Made by a program: the position numbers and the translations under genes. The notes below the pieces were generated by a model that was not told where the DNA came from, made no database searches, and worked only from the letters and a program-made list of their open reading frames with translations. Shown here piece after piece: positions 28,910-41,481 of a stretch of 64,000 bases of DNA (position 1 is its first letter; the number at the start of each line of letters is the position of its first letter). Source of the DNA: Microbacterium testaceum StLB037 (GTDB taxonomy: Bacteria; Actinomycetota; Actinomycetes; Actinomycetales; Microbacteriaceae); contig NZ_VTQH01000002.1 of the NCBI RefSeq assembly GCF_008763945.1, positions 219,657 to 283,656 of the forward strand. Direction: 5' to 3'.

Positions 28910-30037
28910 TCAGGCGAACGCGCCGAGGCGCAATAGGGGCACCGTGCGCTCCTCGTCGGTGAGCGAGCCGTGCTGGCCCACCATCCGCTGCGGGCGTTTG
29001 TCGGCCTCGCGGTCGTCGTAGTACGCGAAGCGTCCGCGCGCGGCGACGAGCACGTCTCCGATGCGCGGGCGCACCTCGTCGTCGACGGTGCCGAACAGAC
29101 CCGCCGCGATGGCCTCGTCGCGGGTGAGAACCCAGGCCCGCGCGGCCTCGGACTCGCGCCACAGCGCGGCCACGGCATCCGTTCGACCGTCCTGCGTGTA
29201 CAGGTGGAGCATGCGGGGCTCGCCGCCGATCAGTGTGACGCCACTGAGCAGAGAATCGCCGTCGCGCAGCAGCACGTGCTTGTGGGCGGGGACGTCGACC
29301 ATGCCGTGGTCGGCCGTGACGACGACGCCGGTACGGGGGTCGATGGTCTCGGCGAGGCGTCGGGCGGCGGCATCCACCCGCTCGAGGGCGTCGGTCCACC
29401 GGTCGGATTCCCACCCGTCCCGGTGCCCGGCGGTGTCGAGCTCGGGCGCGTAGAGGTAGGTGAGGGATCCCGGATGCCGCGCGGCCAGATCGGCCGCCAG
29501 GCGCACCCGCTCGTCGAGGTCGTCGGACGAGGCGAACTCGGCTCCCCGCAGCGTGGCCTCGGTGAAGCCGGTGCCGGTGTACGACGGGCGCGACACGACG
29601 AAGCTGGGCAGGCCCGCCTCGGCCCGCGCGGCGAAGAGGGGCGTGCGCCGCTGCCAGGTGAGCGGGTCGAGACCGTCGGTCTCCCAGCCGTGCAGCTGAT
29701 TCGACGCGATGGCCGTACCCGGGATGCGCGTGCGGTAACCGACGATGCCGTGGCTGCCGGGATCGGTGCCGGTCAGCAGGCTCGTGAGCGCCGCCGCCGT
29801 GGTCGAGGGGAAGACGGTGCGAGCCACGTCTTTGCGGCCGCCGACCGAGCTGAGGAAGCGTGCGTGACCGCGACGGGCCGCGAGGTTGTGAGAGCCCAGA
29901 CCGTCGACGAGCATGACGATGGCGCTGCGGGCCGGCGCGAACCACTCCGACTCGCCCGTCAGGGCGGCGATCGACTGCGTCACCACACCGGTGAGGCTGC
30001 GGGAGCGCGGCGGGTCCGCCGGTAGGCTGAGTGACAT
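28910..30037 (-). CDS. Alkaline phosphatase-fold phosphodiesterase/pyrophosphatase
   Basis: A 375-residue protein of the type I phosphodiesterase/nucleotide pyrophosphatase family. Metal and nucleophile motifs are visible: [13 protein letters not shown] (Asp), [16 protein letters not shown] (Thr nucleophile), [16 protein letters not shown] (Asp/His), [12 protein letters not shown] (Asp/His) and a C-terminal MVGQHGSL (His). It hydrolyses phosphodiester or phosphate-ester substrates; which one cannot be told. No signal peptide is visible, so it is probably cytosolic. It diverges from the topoisomerase subunit A gene. Confidence 0.88.
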   Translation of the reverse strand: MSLSLPADPPRSRSLTGVVTQSIAALTGESEWFAPARSAIVMLVDGLGSHNLAARRGHARFLSSVGGRKDVARTVFPSTTAAALTSLLTGTDPGSHGIVGYRTRIPGTAIASNQLHGWETDGLDPLTWQRRTPLFAARAEAGLPSFVVSRPSYTGTGFTEATLRGAEFASSDDLDERVRLAADLAARHPGSLTYLYAPELDTAGHRDGWESDRWTDALERVDAAARRLAETIDPRTGVVVTADHGMVDVPAHKHVLLRDGDSLLSGVTLIGGEPRMLHLYTQDGRTDAVAALWRESEAARAWVLTRDEAIAAGLFGTVDDEVRPRIGDVLVAARGRFAYYDDREADKRPQRMVGQHGSLTDEERTVPLLRLGAFA

Positions 30038-30108
30038 CGGGCCCAGTCTTCCACAGGAGCCCCGATCCCCGTCGAGACGCGACGCCCGCCCGACCCGAGG
30101 CCGTACCT

Positions 30109-32574
30109 ATGCCCGATTCCCGTTCCTCTTCTTCCGCGACGTCATCCGTCGTCGAGCGCATCGAAGACGTCGATGTCTCGACCGAGATGCAGGGGTCGTT
30201 CCTCGAATACGCCTACTCGGTCATCTACTCGCGCGCTCTGCCCGACGCCCGCGACGGCCTCAAACCCGTGCAGCGGCGCATCCTGTACCAGATGGCCGAG
30301 ATGGGCCTTCGACCCGACCGCGGGCACGTCAAGAGCGCCCGCGTCGTCGGCGAGGTCATGGGAAAGCTCCACCCCCACGGCGACGCGCCCATCTACGACG
30401 CCCTCGTGCGCCTCGCCCAGCACTTCTCGCTGCGCGTGCCCCTGGTCGACGGGCACGGCAACTTCGGCTCGCTCGACGACGGTCCGGCAGCTCCCCGCTA
30501 CACCGAGGCGCGCCTGGCGGCCGCCGCCCTCGCGCTGACCGAGAACCTCGACGAGGACGTCGTCGACTTCATCCCCAACTACGACGGGCAGTTCCAGCAG
30601 CCCGAGGTGCTGCCGGCGGCCTTCCCGAACCTCCTCGTCAACGGGGCGACGGGCATCGCGGTCGGCATGGCCACGAACATGGCGCCCCACAACCTCATCG
30701 AGGTCGTCGCCGCCGCCATCCACCTCCTCCAGCACCCGGATGCCACGGTGGACGAGCTCATGGAGTTCGTGCCCGGCCCCGATCTGCCCTCGGGCGGCAT
30801 CATCGTCGGGCTCGACGGCATCAAGGACGCCTACACGAACGGCCGCGGCACCTTCCGCACGCGAGCGAAGGCCTCGATCGAGTCGCTCGGCCCGCGCCGC
30901 ACCGGCATCGTCATCACCGAGCTGCCCTACCTCGTCGGACCCGAGCGCGTGATCGAGAAGATCAAAGACGCCGTGCAGGCGAAGAAGCTCACCGGCATCG
31001 CCGATGTCACCGACCTCACCGACCGCAACAACGGTCTGCGCCTGGTCATCGGCATCAAGACCGGGTTCGACCCGAAGGCCGTTCTCGAGCAGCTGTATCG
31101 CCTCACCCCGCTCGAGGACTCGTTCGGCATCAACAACGTCGCCCTCGTCGACGGCCAGCCCCAGACCCTGGGGCTGCGCGAGATGCTGCGCGTCTACATC
31201 GACCATCGCATCCGCGTCGTCACGCGCCGCAGCGAGTACCGCTTGGCCCGCAAGCGCGAGCGTCTGCACCTCGTCGAGGGTCTGCTCATCGCGATCCTCG
31301 ACATCGACGAGGTCATCCAGGTCATCCGCTCCTCCGACGACGGCGAGCAGGCCCGCACGAAGCTGCAGGAGGTCTTCGACCTCTCGCACCCGCAGGCCGA
31401 GTACATCCTCGAGTTGCGCCTGCGCCGCCTGACGAAGTTCTCGCGCATCGAGCTCGAGGCCGAGCGCGACCAATTGAACGCCGAGATCGCCCAGTTGGTC
31501 GAGCTCCTCGGCAGCGAGACGCTGCTGCGCCAGCAGGTGGCTCGCGAGTTGGACGCCGCGGCCGAGGCGTACGGCACCCCGCGGCGCACGATGCTGCTCA
31601 ACGGCGGTCCCGTGCAGCCGCGCTCGGCGAAGGCCGCTGCGGCGGCCGATCTGCAGATCGCCGACGCCCCGTGTCGCGTGTACCTCTCGGCAACGGGTCG
31701 CATGATCCGGGCCGAGCTCGTCGCCGACGCGCCGGCCGGTGGGGTGGTGCCGCCCGCGCGCCGGTCGAAGCACGATGCGATCCGCTCGTCGGTCGACACC
31801 ACGACGCGCGGCGACATCGGCGCGGTCACCTCGACGGGCCGCCTCGTTCGGTTCTCGCCGGTCGACCTGCCCTCGGTGCCGGCGAACTCGGTCCAGGTCG
31901 CCGCGGGCACCAAGGTCGAGCAGTACCTGGCGTTGGCGAAGGGCGAGAAGGTCGTGTCCCTCGTGCCGCTGGTCGACTCCCCCACGATCGCGCTCGGCAC
32001 CGAGCAGGGTGTGGTCAAGCGCGTCGCGGCCACCGAGCTGGGCACGAAGGACGAGATCGAGATCATCTCACTCCGAGACGGAGACCGGGTCGTGGGCGCG
32101 GCTCCCGCGAGCGACAACGCCGAGCTCGTGTTCATCGCGAGCGACGCCCAGCTGCTGCGCTTCGAGGCGTCATCCGTGCGGCCCCAGGGGCGATCCGCGG
32201 GCGGGATGGCCGGCATCCGTCTCTCCGATGGCGCACGGGTGATCGCGTTCGCCGTCGTCGGGGCCTCGGCCTTCGACGCGGTCGTGGTCACGGTCGCCGG
32301 GTCGTCGGCGGCGCTTCCCGGTACCGATGCAGGCAGTGCGAAAGTGTCGGCGTTCACGGAGTTCCCGGCGAAGGGCCGTGCCACCGGCGGTGTGCGCGCC
32401 CAGCGCCTGCTGCGCGGTGAAGACGCCCTCGTGCTCGCGTGGGTGGGCACGGATCCGCGCGCGGTCGGCCCCGACGGTTCGGTGCGGGCCCTTCCCGAGT
32501 CGGGCGCCAAGCGCGATGCGTCGGGGCAGCCCCTCGAGGCCGTCGTCGGCGCCATCGGCACCGTCGTCCGCTAG
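30109..32574 (+). CDS. parC: Type IIA topoisomerase subunit A (topoisomerase IV-type)
   Basis: An 821-residue GyrA/ParC-family subunit that cleaves and religates DNA. The winged-helix domain has [21 protein letters not shown] and the quinolone-determining stretch [16 protein letters not shown], and the catalytic Tyr131 lies in [10 protein letters not shown] tower and coiled coil follow, then a C-terminal beta-pinwheel from about 510 without a clear GyrA box (QRRGGKG), which favours topoisomerase IV or a non-gyrase paralogue over gyrase. A TAGGCT -10 lies about 80 nt upstream. The partner B subunit lies convergent at 32729-34798. It decatenates chromosomes. Confidence 0.9.
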   Translation: MPDSRSSSSATSSVVERIEDVDVSTEMQGSFLEYAYSVIYSRALPDARDGLKPVQRRILYQMAEMGLRPDRGHVKSARVVGEVMGKLHPHGDAPIYDALVRLAQHFSLRVPLVDGHGNFGSLDDGPAAPRYTEARLAAAALALTENLDEDVVDFIPNYDGQFQQPEVLPAAFPNLLVNGATGIAVGMATNMAPHNLIEVVAAAIHLLQHPDATVDELMEFVPGPDLPSGGIIVGLDGIKDAYTNGRGTFRTRAKASIESLGPRRTGIVITELPYLVGPERVIEKIKDAVQAKKLTGIADVTDLTDRNNGLRLVIGIKTGFDPKAVLEQLYRLTPLEDSFGINNVALVDGQPQTLGLREMLRVYIDHRIRVVTRRSEYRLARKRERLHLVEGLLIAILDIDEVIQVIRSSDDGEQARTKLQEVFDLSHPQAEYILELRLRRLTKFSRIELEAERDQLNAEIAQLVELLGSETLLRQQVARELDAAAEAYGTPRRTMLLNGGPVQPRSAKAAAAADLQIADAPCRVYLSATGRMIRAELVADAPAGGVVPPARRSKHDAIRSSVDTTTRGDIGAVTSTGRLVRFSPVDLPSVPANSVQVAAGTKVEQYLALAKGEKVVSLVPLVDSPTIALGTEQGVVKRVAATELGTKDEIEIISLRDGDRVVGAAPASDNAELVFIASDAQLLRFEASSVRPQGRSAGGMAGIRLSDGARVIAFAVVGASAFDAVVVTVAGSSAALPGTDAGSAKVSAFTEFPAKGRATGGVRAQRLLRGEDALVLAWVGTDPRAVGPDGSVRALPESGAKRDASGQPLEAVVGAIGTVVR

Positions 32575-32709
32575 CCCGCGCCGCGGCTGCGCTGCCGCGG
32601 CGTGCACATCGGCGGGCGCTTCCGGCGACACTCCGGTCGTCGGGGTGTCAGCGCGGCGTGTCGGTGATGGCATCCGCCGTTGTGCTCGCCGGCGCGGCCG
32701 GCCCGTCAC

Positions 32710-32728
32710 GACCCCCCGGTGAGGGGGG

Positions 32729-32730
<2 letters not shown>
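32710..32730. terminator. Bidirectional terminator between the topoisomerase genes
   Basis: GACCCCCC-GGTGA-GGGGGGTC; its right arm overlaps the stop codon of the minus-strand B subunit gene. A second hairpin (GACACTCC/GGGGTGTC) lies at about 32628-32649. Confidence 0.65.
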
Positions 32731-34798
<2,068 letters not shown>

Positions 34799-34963
34799 GA
34801 TCTCCCAGCGTAATCGGGGCCACCGACATCGACTGCCAGACACACAGGACGGTCGGGTCACCGTACGCGCACAGCGAAATGTGATCAAGCCGCGGCATAG
34901 GGGAAACATCCGCGTGGTTGTATATGGAGACTCGCCCACGACCACCTGAGGAGGGCACCCGAC

Positions 34964-35185
34964 ATGACCACCACGACTGCACCCGACGCGTCAGCCGTCC
35001 TCGATCACCGCCTGACGGCGGCCGATCGTTGCGACTCCTGCGGCGCGCAGGCCTACATCGCCGCGACGGTCAACGGCAGCGAACTGCTGTTCTGCGCGCA
35101 CCACGGCCGCAAGTACGAAGAGAAGCTCCGCAGCGTCGCCACGTCGTGGCACGATGAGACGGCGCGACTGAACGCCGCCGAATAA
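34964..35185 (+). CDS. Small zinc-ribbon-like protein (DUF7455-like)
   Basis: A 73-residue protein. RCDSCGAQAYIAATVNGSELLFCAHHGRKYEEKL shows a CxxC and a CxxH pair consistent with one bound zinc. This small protein is conserved near the topoisomerase/sigma region in actinobacteria; the function is unknown. The ATG at 34964 has GAGGAGGG 8 nt before it, one of the best ribosome sites in the window, suggesting high expression. It is followed by a strong terminator. Confidence 0.85.
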   Translation: MTTTTAPDASAVLDHRLTAADRCDSCGAQAYIAATVNGSELLFCAHHGRKYEEKLRSVATSWHDETARLNAAE

Positions 35186-35196
35186 GACCTCACCGC

Positions 35197-35238
35197 CAGA
35201 ACGGGCCCCGCGCACTCGATGCGTCGGGGCCCGTTCTG
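35197..35238 (+). terminator. Terminator after the DUF7455-like gene
   Basis: CAGAACGGGCCCCG pairs perfectly with CGGGGCCCGTTCTG over 14 bp around a 14-nt loop. It lies 12 nt past the stop and also serves the convergent racemase gene. Confidence 0.8.
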
Positions 35239-35242
35239 CGTG

Positions 35243-36286
35243 TCAGGCGTCGGAGTCGATGTAGGCCCGCGCGACCGTGGGTGAGACGCGGAGGGCGATC
35301 TCCTCGCCGATCGTGTCGACGAGTTCGGCCAGGTCGGTGGCTGTGTGGAGCGCGTCACGACCGAACACCGCGATCTCGTCCCCGGTGCGAGCCCCTGCCC
35401 ACGGTGCCAGGACCGTCTCGACCGGTGTGATCGTCTCGACGCGGCGCGGACCCTCGGGCGTCCGCACGTCGAAGCGGCCGCTCAGAGTGCTCGGCACCCC
35501 GTGCAGGCTGCCCACGTCGAGGTGGACGCCCGCGGCATCCACCGCGGTCACCGTGGCTCGCAGCGTCGCGATGGGCTCGATCCCCAGCTCCTGCTCCCCC
35601 GGCCCGCCGGCGGGACGGATGCCGTACGAGAAGGCCCCGACCCGCACGAGGTCCTCGCGGAACTCGCCGCGGGCGAAGCCGGCCGCGCTGGCCGCCAGGT
35701 GCGAGAACGTCGGCTCCAGACCCGCCGCCCGTGCCGCATCGCGCGCGGTCAGGAAGACCTCGCGAGCGTCGTCGTCATCGGCATCCGACGCCTCGGAGAT
35801 GTGCGACCAGATGCCCTCGAAGCTCGCGCGGCCCGCGCCGATCAGCGCGGAGGTCTGCGCGAGGGCGGCCTCCCACCGTTCGGGACGGATGCCGTTGCGG
35901 TGCAGGCCCGTGTCGATCTTGAGGTGCACGCGGGCCGGTCGACCGGCGTCCAGCCCGGCGAGGTCGTCGAGCAGGGCTTCATCGCCGATGCCGAGGTCGA
36001 GATCGGCCGCGACCCCCGCCGCGAGATCGTCGGCGCCGCCGATCAGCCACACGAAGATCCGCACGTCGGGCCCGGCGACACGGCGGACGGCCGCGCCGGT
36101 GATCACGTCGAAGGCCCCGATCCAGCGGACGCCCTCCGCGACGGCGCGGGTCACGATCGGCTCCAGCCCGTGCGCGTAGGCGTCGTCCTTGGCCACGAGC
36201 ATGTGCGCGGCGGGCTCGACGGCTTCGCGCACCCGGTGGAGGTTGCGGGCGAAGGCGTCGAGATCGACGCGGTAGACGGCGCTCAC
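35243..36286 (-). CDS. alr: Alanine racemase homologue with PLP lysine, lacking the C-domain tyrosine
   Basis: A 347-residue fold-type III PLP protein. The barrel is complete: VYRVDLDAFARNL, the PLP lysine Lys33 in LVAKDDAYAHG, HLKIDTGLHRNGI, and RVGAFSYGIRP. The C-terminal beta domain aligns with alanine racemases at its end (TGDEIAVFG, ELVDTIGEEIALRVSPTVARAYI). However, the segment that normally carries the catalytic Tyr (VSYG) reads DVGSLHG (257-263), and the GRxxMD motif is missing. The upstream neighbour has exactly these two motifs. Its GTG overlaps that neighbour's stop (GTGA). It is likely one half of a two-subunit racemase. Confidence 0.82.
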   Translation of the reverse strand: MSAVYRVDLDAFARNLHRVREAVEPAAHMLVAKDDAYAHGLEPIVTRAVAEGVRWIGAFDVITGAAVRRVAGPDVRIFVWLIGGADDLAAGVAADLDLGIGDEALLDDLAGLDAGRPARVHLKIDTGLHRNGIRPERWEAALAQTSALIGAGRASFEGIWSHISEASDADDDDAREVFLTARDAARAAGLEPTFSHLAASAAGFARGEFREDLVRVGAFSYGIRPAGGPGEQELGIEPIATLRATVTAVDAAGVHLDVGSLHGVPSTLSGRFDVRTPEGPRRVETITPVETVLAPWAGARTGDEIAVFGRDALHTATDLAELVDTIGEEIALRVSPTVARAYIDSDA

Positions 36287-36933
36287 ACGGCCACCCGTCG
36301 ATCGGCCCGGGCTCCCACCACGGCGACGATCTCGGCGGCCGTCAGGCCCGTGGCATCCGTCCACTCCGAGAGCGACGGATGGCCCTCGGCCGGGTCGCCG
36401 AAGAAGACGACCTCGGTGCCGCGCGGAACGCTCGCGTCTTCGACGTCGACGACGCACACGTCCATTGCCACGCGCCCCACGATGCGATGGCGGCGGCCCG
36501 CGATCCCGACCGTAGCCGCGTTGCCGAGCGCGCGGACGACGCCCTGGGCGTAGCCGCCGGTCACGAGGGCCACGGTGGTGTCGTGGGGGGCGCGGTGCGT
36601 GTAGCCGTACGAGACGCCCTCTCCGCGCAGCAGCGGCTTGGTGCCGAGCGCTTTCCCGCGCAGCGACAGCACGGGCTGCGCGTGTGATCCGGGCAGCCCG
36701 AACAAGACCGCGGCGTCGAGGGGCGCGGCATCCATCCCGAGATCCGAGAGAACGGATGCCACCCACTCGGCGCCGTGCCCCCATGCATCGGCCGCGAGGA
36801 CGTCGTCGGCGCCCGAACCGGACCCGGCGGCGAGGGCGAGGGGGGCGTTGCGGCGCAGGGCGGACTCCGAGACGAGCGCCACGGGTGCCACTCCCCCGGC
36901 CTCGAGCGAGCGGGCAGGGAGCGTGGAGGTCAC
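36283..36933 (-). CDS. Alanine racemase C-domain protein with catalytic tyrosine, shortened barrel
   Basis: A 216-residue protein. The C-terminal half is an alanine racemase beta domain with GEGVSYGYTHRAP (Tyr109, the usual second catalytic base) and IVGRVAMDVCVVDV (GRxxMD at 153-158). The N-terminal part keeps a remnant of the PLP barrel, DVLAADAWGHG (44-54), in which the PLP lysine of VVKADAYGHG is replaced by Ala47; most of the barrel is gone. It cannot bind PLP by itself. In alanine racemase dimers Tyr comes from the partner subunit, so pairing with the downstream protein would rebuild a full site. It is leaderless: TAGTCT ends 6 nt before the GTG. Confidence 0.8.
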   Translation of the reverse strand: MTSTLPARSLEAGGVAPVALVSESALRRNAPLALAAGSGSGADDVLAADAWGHGAEWVASVLSDLGMDAAPLDAAVLFGLPGSHAQPVLSLRGKALGTKPLLRGEGVSYGYTHRAPHDTTVALVTGGYAQGVVRALGNAATVGIAGRRHRIVGRVAMDVCVVDVEDASVPRGTEVVFFGDPAEGHPSLSEWTDATGLTAAEIVAVVGARADRRVAV

Positions 36934-36938
36934 CCCTC

Positions 36939-36945
36939 TAGACTA
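36939..36945. promoter_or_regulatory. Shared divergent -10 element (racemase pair / ATP-grasp gene)
   Basis: TAGACT on the plus strand (36939-36944) and TAGTCT on the minus strand (36945-36940) overlap by five bases. The minus -10 lies 6 nt before the racemase GTG; the plus -10 lies 33 nt before the ATP-grasp ATG. Confidence 0.55.
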
Positions 36946-36977
36946 ACGAGGTCCGTGATCCCCGACCCCGGAGCCAC

Positions 36978-38000
36978 ATGCCTCAGCAGGGTTTCTCCCC
37001 CGTCACGCGCCTGCGCTACCTCGCCGGCCGCGCCCGCCGCATCGACGTCGGATCCGTCGTCGAACGAGCCAGAGAGGCCTCGGCCCAGCACGGCAAGTCG
37101 CTGCCGCTCGTCGTCGCCGACATGCTCTTCCAGGCCGGCGTGAAGAACGTCGGCTTCCAGGACTACATCGACTACGACTTCGCGATCCTCACCCCCGCCG
37201 AGCGTGCCACGTACATGACGCACCCGGTGTCGAACCAGATCTCGCAGAAGTACGACCACCCCGACTACCGCGGCCTGTTCCAGGACAAGGTCGAGTTCGA
37301 CCGGAAATTCAGTGAGTTCCTCCGCCGCGACTGGATGGTGGTGGATGCCGACAACGCCGACGAGCTGCGCGCCTTCACCGAGCGCCTCGGCACGGTCGTC
37401 ACGAAAGAGCCGGTCGGCCAGGCCGGCACCGGCGTGCACCGCTACTACGCGGCCGAGGTCGAGGACTGGAGCGCCTTCCACCGCGGCCTGCTCGAGCGCG
37501 GCGAGATCCTCGTCGAAGAGGTCATCCGCCAGCACGACGACCTCGCGGCCGTCTGCCCCGGAACCGTCAACACCACGCGCGTGACGGCGTTCTTCGACGG
37601 CGAGAAGACCCACATCCTCGCGATGGCGCAGAAGTTCGGCCGGGGCGCGGTCAGCGACCAGATGACCTTCGGCGGCTTCTACACGATGCTCGACGAGAAC
37701 GGCCACGCCCTCGGCGCCGGCTACGACTCGCACGGCCACGTGCACGAGCGGCACCCCGACTCGGGCGTGCGCATCGCGGACTTCCAGTTGCCGATGATCG
37801 ACGAGGTCAAGGCCTTCGTCGATCAGGTCGCGCGCGTCGTGCCCCAGGTGCAGTACGTCGGCTGGGACATCGTCGTCGGCCCTGACGGCCCCGTGCTCGT
37901 CGAGGGCAACTGGGGCGCCGGCGTCTACGAGAACAAGCCGAGCGTCACCGGGATCCGCACCGGACACAAGCCGCGCTATCAGGCCGCCATCGGATTCTGA
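36978..38000 (+). CDS. ATP-grasp protein, sugar-transfer-associated type
   Basis: A 340-residue protein of the 'sugar-transfer associated ATP-grasp' family. The ATP-grasp part runs from about 110: VVTKEPVGQAGTGVHRY, EILVEEVIRQHDDLAAVCPGTVNTTRVTAFF (lysine and acid loop), and the metal-binding end VGWDIVVGPDGPVLVEGNWGAGV. Enzymes of this fold join an acid to an amine or sugar using ATP; the substrate is not known. It is expressed from a promoter shared with the racemase pair, which makes a cell-envelope role tempting but unproven. The ATG at 36978 has GGAG 5 nt upstream. It is followed by a 15-bp terminator. Confidence 0.8.
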   Translation: MPQQGFSPVTRLRYLAGRARRIDVGSVVERAREASAQHGKSLPLVVADMLFQAGVKNVGFQDYIDYDFAILTPAERATYMTHPVSNQISQKYDHPDYRGLFQDKVEFDRKFSEFLRRDWMVVDADNADELRAFTERLGTVVTKEPVGQAGTGVHRYYAAEVEDWSAFHRGLLERGEILVEEVIRQHDDLAAVCPGTVNTTRVTAFFDGEKTHILAMAQKFGRGAVSDQMTFGGFYTMLDENGHALGAGYDSHGHVHERHPDSGVRIADFQLPMIDEVKAFVDQVARVVPQVQYVGWDIVVGPDGPVLVEGNWGAGVYENKPSVTGIRTGHKPRYQAAIGF

Positions 38001-38011
38001 TCCCGGATGCC

Positions 38012-38046
38012 GAGAGGCCCGTCCCCCGCGCGGGGACGGGCCTCTC
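38012..38046 (+). terminator. Terminator after the ATP-grasp gene
   Basis: GAGAGGCCCGTCCCC pairs over 15 bp with GGGGACGGGCCTCTC around a 5-nt loop, 12 nt past the stop. Confidence 0.85.
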
Positions 38047-38151
38047 GTCGTGGTGACCGTCCGAGCGTGACGACGGGGCCGTCGTGGGGTGCGATGGCGT
38101 CGATGGGCTCGGCCACCGCGGTTCGCCGGGGTGCCGGCATCCGGAAACGCG

Positions 38152-38183
38152 AAAGACCCGCCCCGAGAACGGGGCGGGCCTTT
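38152..38183 (-). terminator. Terminator of the sigA-cofE-like operon
   Basis: AAAGACCCGCCCCG-AGAA-CGGGGCGGGCCTTT, one mismatch, 13 nt past the minus-strand stop. Ends in TTTCGC on the minus strand. Confidence 0.8.
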
Positions 38184-38195
38184 CGACGAGCTGTG

Positions 38196-38890
38196 TCAGC
38201 TGTGGCGCACGATGCCGAGCGGCGTCGACTCGTGGCCCTGACCGAGCGGGTTGTCCTTGAGGATCGCGACGAGGCGCTTTTCGCCGGCCTTGTCCATCGT
38301 GGAGCCGAGGATGTTGCCACCCAGGTCGTTGATGTCGACCACGGCCACCTGCAGGTCACCGCCGAGCAGCGACTTCAGGCGTACGGCCACCTCGCGGGGA
38401 CGCTCCGGGCCCAGCACGACGGCCTGGTTGTACGGCGGGATCGTGCCCTTGGTGGGGCCGTCGATCGCGCGCGCCTTGTCGCCGGCGATGCGGTAGAAGT
38501 CGCCCTTGCGGCCCATCGCCTTGGTCACGGCCGAGACGGCCGCGGCGAACAGGATGCGGGGCGTTCCGCACTCGCGCAGCGCCATCTCCATCGTCTCGGG
38601 CATGCCGAGACCGATGCCGTACGGCGTGCGGGTGACGTACTTCGACAGGAACAGCGCGAGCTTGCGCGGCTTGATCGAGTCGAGCTTGTACGACCGGCCC
38701 TGCGTGATCGCGACGATCTTCTCGGTGACGAACAGCAGGTCGCCCGGCTGCACGGCATCCTTCGCGTACTCGAGGATGAACGCGTCGAGGTCGTCGCCCG
38801 GCATGACGACCCGCGTGCGGATCGGGATGCGGGCGTATGACGTGCCCTCGACGGTGACGGTGAGCGCTTTGCCGGCGTTGGCCTCCGCGC

Positions 38891-38894
<4 letters not shown>
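38196..38894 (-). CDS. CofE-like protein (coenzyme F420-0:L-glutamate ligase family)
   Basis: A 232-residue single-domain protein. It resembles the CofE/FbiB ligase family in its opening ([48 protein letters not shown]), in which GD and EK residues bind GTP and metal, and in the late [15 protein letters not shown]. Authentic CofE adds glutamates to F420-0. Here, however, GTP-site details differ and no cofC/cofD/fbiC is in the window, so the substrate is uncertain. Its ATG overlaps the sigma factor stop by 4 nt, making it a coupled tail gene of sigA, which is unexpected. Confidence 0.72.
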
Positions 38895-40213
<1,319 letters not shown>

Positions 40214-40281
40214 GTTTCGCCTTTCACCGGGAACGTACGCTGCACGGCCACCGGTCGTTCTCGGACACTAGTAAGACCCTT

Positions 40282-40373
40282 GTCAAGTCCCGAACCGAGG
40301 AGCGGGGGCTCCTGGTCCGGTTGACAACGGGTCAGGTTCTTCATTGTCTCACATTCCCGGACCGGGACTTGAC
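40282..40373. repeat. 11-bp inverted repeat in the sigA upstream region
   Basis: GTCAAGTCCCG (40282-40292) and CGGGACTTGAC (40363-40373), 70 nt apart, each containing a TTGAC -35-like core facing outward. A third TTGACA at 40321 lies between. No clear -10 at standard spacing. It may hold the sigA promoter(s) and an operator. Nothing else is seen in the 257-nt gap except the terminator below. Confidence 0.45.
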
Positions 40374-40425
40374 GTAGGCCGGGTGTTTATGCGTAGACAA
40401 CGCCTTTCGAGGAGGAGACATTCCC

Positions 40426-40447
40426 GGATGCCGACTCCTCGGCATCC
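40426..40447 (-). terminator. Terminator of the PAC2 gene made of paired heptamers
   Basis: GGATGCCGA-CTCC-TCGGCATCC, a perfect 9-bp stem formed by an inverted pair of the window-wide GGATGCC heptamer, 24 nt past the PAC2 stop. Confidence 0.6.
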
Positions 40448-40470
40448 CATCGAGCGCGGGGCGAGCGGGC

Positions 40471-41397
40471 TCAGCCGAGCTTGCCGCGGCGGTCGTCGTC
40501 GCCGGGACGACTGGCGAGGAAGCGCTCGAGCTCAGCGGCGAGCTCGTCGGCGCTGGGGAGGTCGCCGGTGTGGATGATCGGCGTCGCCTGCGTCGAGCCC
40601 GCCATGTAGGCGTCGTAGCGCTCCTCGAGGTTCTCGAGCATGCGGGTCAGTTCGTCGCTGCCCTCGACCTGCTCGGTGACCTTGCCGAGGAAGTCGCGGT
40701 TCTCTTCGCGCAGCACGTCGCCCGCGAACACGAGGCCGGTGGCGACCGTGAGGCTGTCGAGGGCGGCGAGGGCGGCCGCGGGGTACTCGGTGTCTCCGAG
40801 GTAGTGCGGCACGAGCAGGGCGAAGCCGGCGACCTTGGCCCCGGCCTCGGCGAAGCGGTACTCGAGCAGGTGACCGGCGGTCGAGGGGACCTGCGTGTGC
40901 GGGCGCCACACCGAGTGGGCCTCGGCCAGGTCGGGGCGCGTACCGCTCACCGTCGTACCGATGGGACGGGTGTGCGGGACGGGCATGGGGATCGCGTGCA
41001 CCCACGTGATCGAGGTGATCTGCAGACCGGCGGACAGCTCGAGCACCGTCTCGGCGAACGCCTCCCAGAGGAAGTCGGGCTCGTACCCGGCGAGCAGGAG
41101 GAAGGGCTGGCCGAGGGAGTCGTGCGCGAGCGAGAGCTCGAGACGCGCCGGGCGGTAGTCGGTCAGGTGGTCTTCGACGAACGTGATGGCGGGGCGTCGC
41201 GCCCGGTAATCGAGAAGGGCGTCATTGTCGAAGACGAACACCGGGTTGGGCTGAACGTCGTCGCGGAAGTACTGGACCAGGCGGGACACGGCACCCCCGG
41301 CGTCGGTGAAACCGGTGAGGGCGATCACGAGCGGCAGGCCCGACGGCACGGGCGGCGCCGCGGGGGCGCGGTCGTACAGCGGGGCGGAGGAACGCAT
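40471..41397 (-). CDS. PAC2-family protein (proteasome assembly chaperone-like)
   Basis: A 308-residue protein of the PAC2 family. LPLVIALTGFTDAGGAVSRLVQYF at the start is the family hallmark, with YRPARLELSLAHDSLGQPFLLLAGYEPDF and a later GHLLEYRFAEAGAKVAGFALLVPHYL. Eukaryotic PAC2 assists proteasome assembly; actinobacterial members commonly lie near the sigma factor or proteasome-related genes, but the role is unproven. The C-terminal helix (ELTRMLENLEERYDAYMAG) is typical. A TAGAGT hexamer and GGAGGT directly precede the ATG. Confidence 0.88.
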   Translation of the reverse strand: MRSSAPLYDRAPAAPPVPSGLPLVIALTGFTDAGGAVSRLVQYFRDDVQPNPVFVFDNDALLDYRARRPAITFVEDHLTDYRPARLELSLAHDSLGQPFLLLAGYEPDFLWEAFAETVLELSAGLQITSITWVHAIPMPVPHTRPIGTTVSGTRPDLAEAHSVWRPHTQVPSTAGHLLEYRFAEAGAKVAGFALLVPHYLGDTEYPAAALAALDSLTVATGLVFAGDVLREENRDFLGKVTEQVEGSDELTRMLENLEERYDAYMAGSTQATPIIHTGDLPSADELAAELERFLASRPGDDDRRGKLG

Positions 41398-41481
41398 ACC
41401 TCCACTCTACGAGCGTGCCGAGTGCGACGGTCGCGGTGCGTCCCGCTCCTAGCGAACACGCTCGAACCTAGGATGGATGCC

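Noticed and set aside
40428..40577. A 49-codon plus-strand frame after GGAGGAG upstream of sigA
   Set aside because: The ribosome-site-like GGAGGAG is attractive, but the frame is Arg-rich, runs into the PAC2 gene antisense and contains the heptamer terminator.
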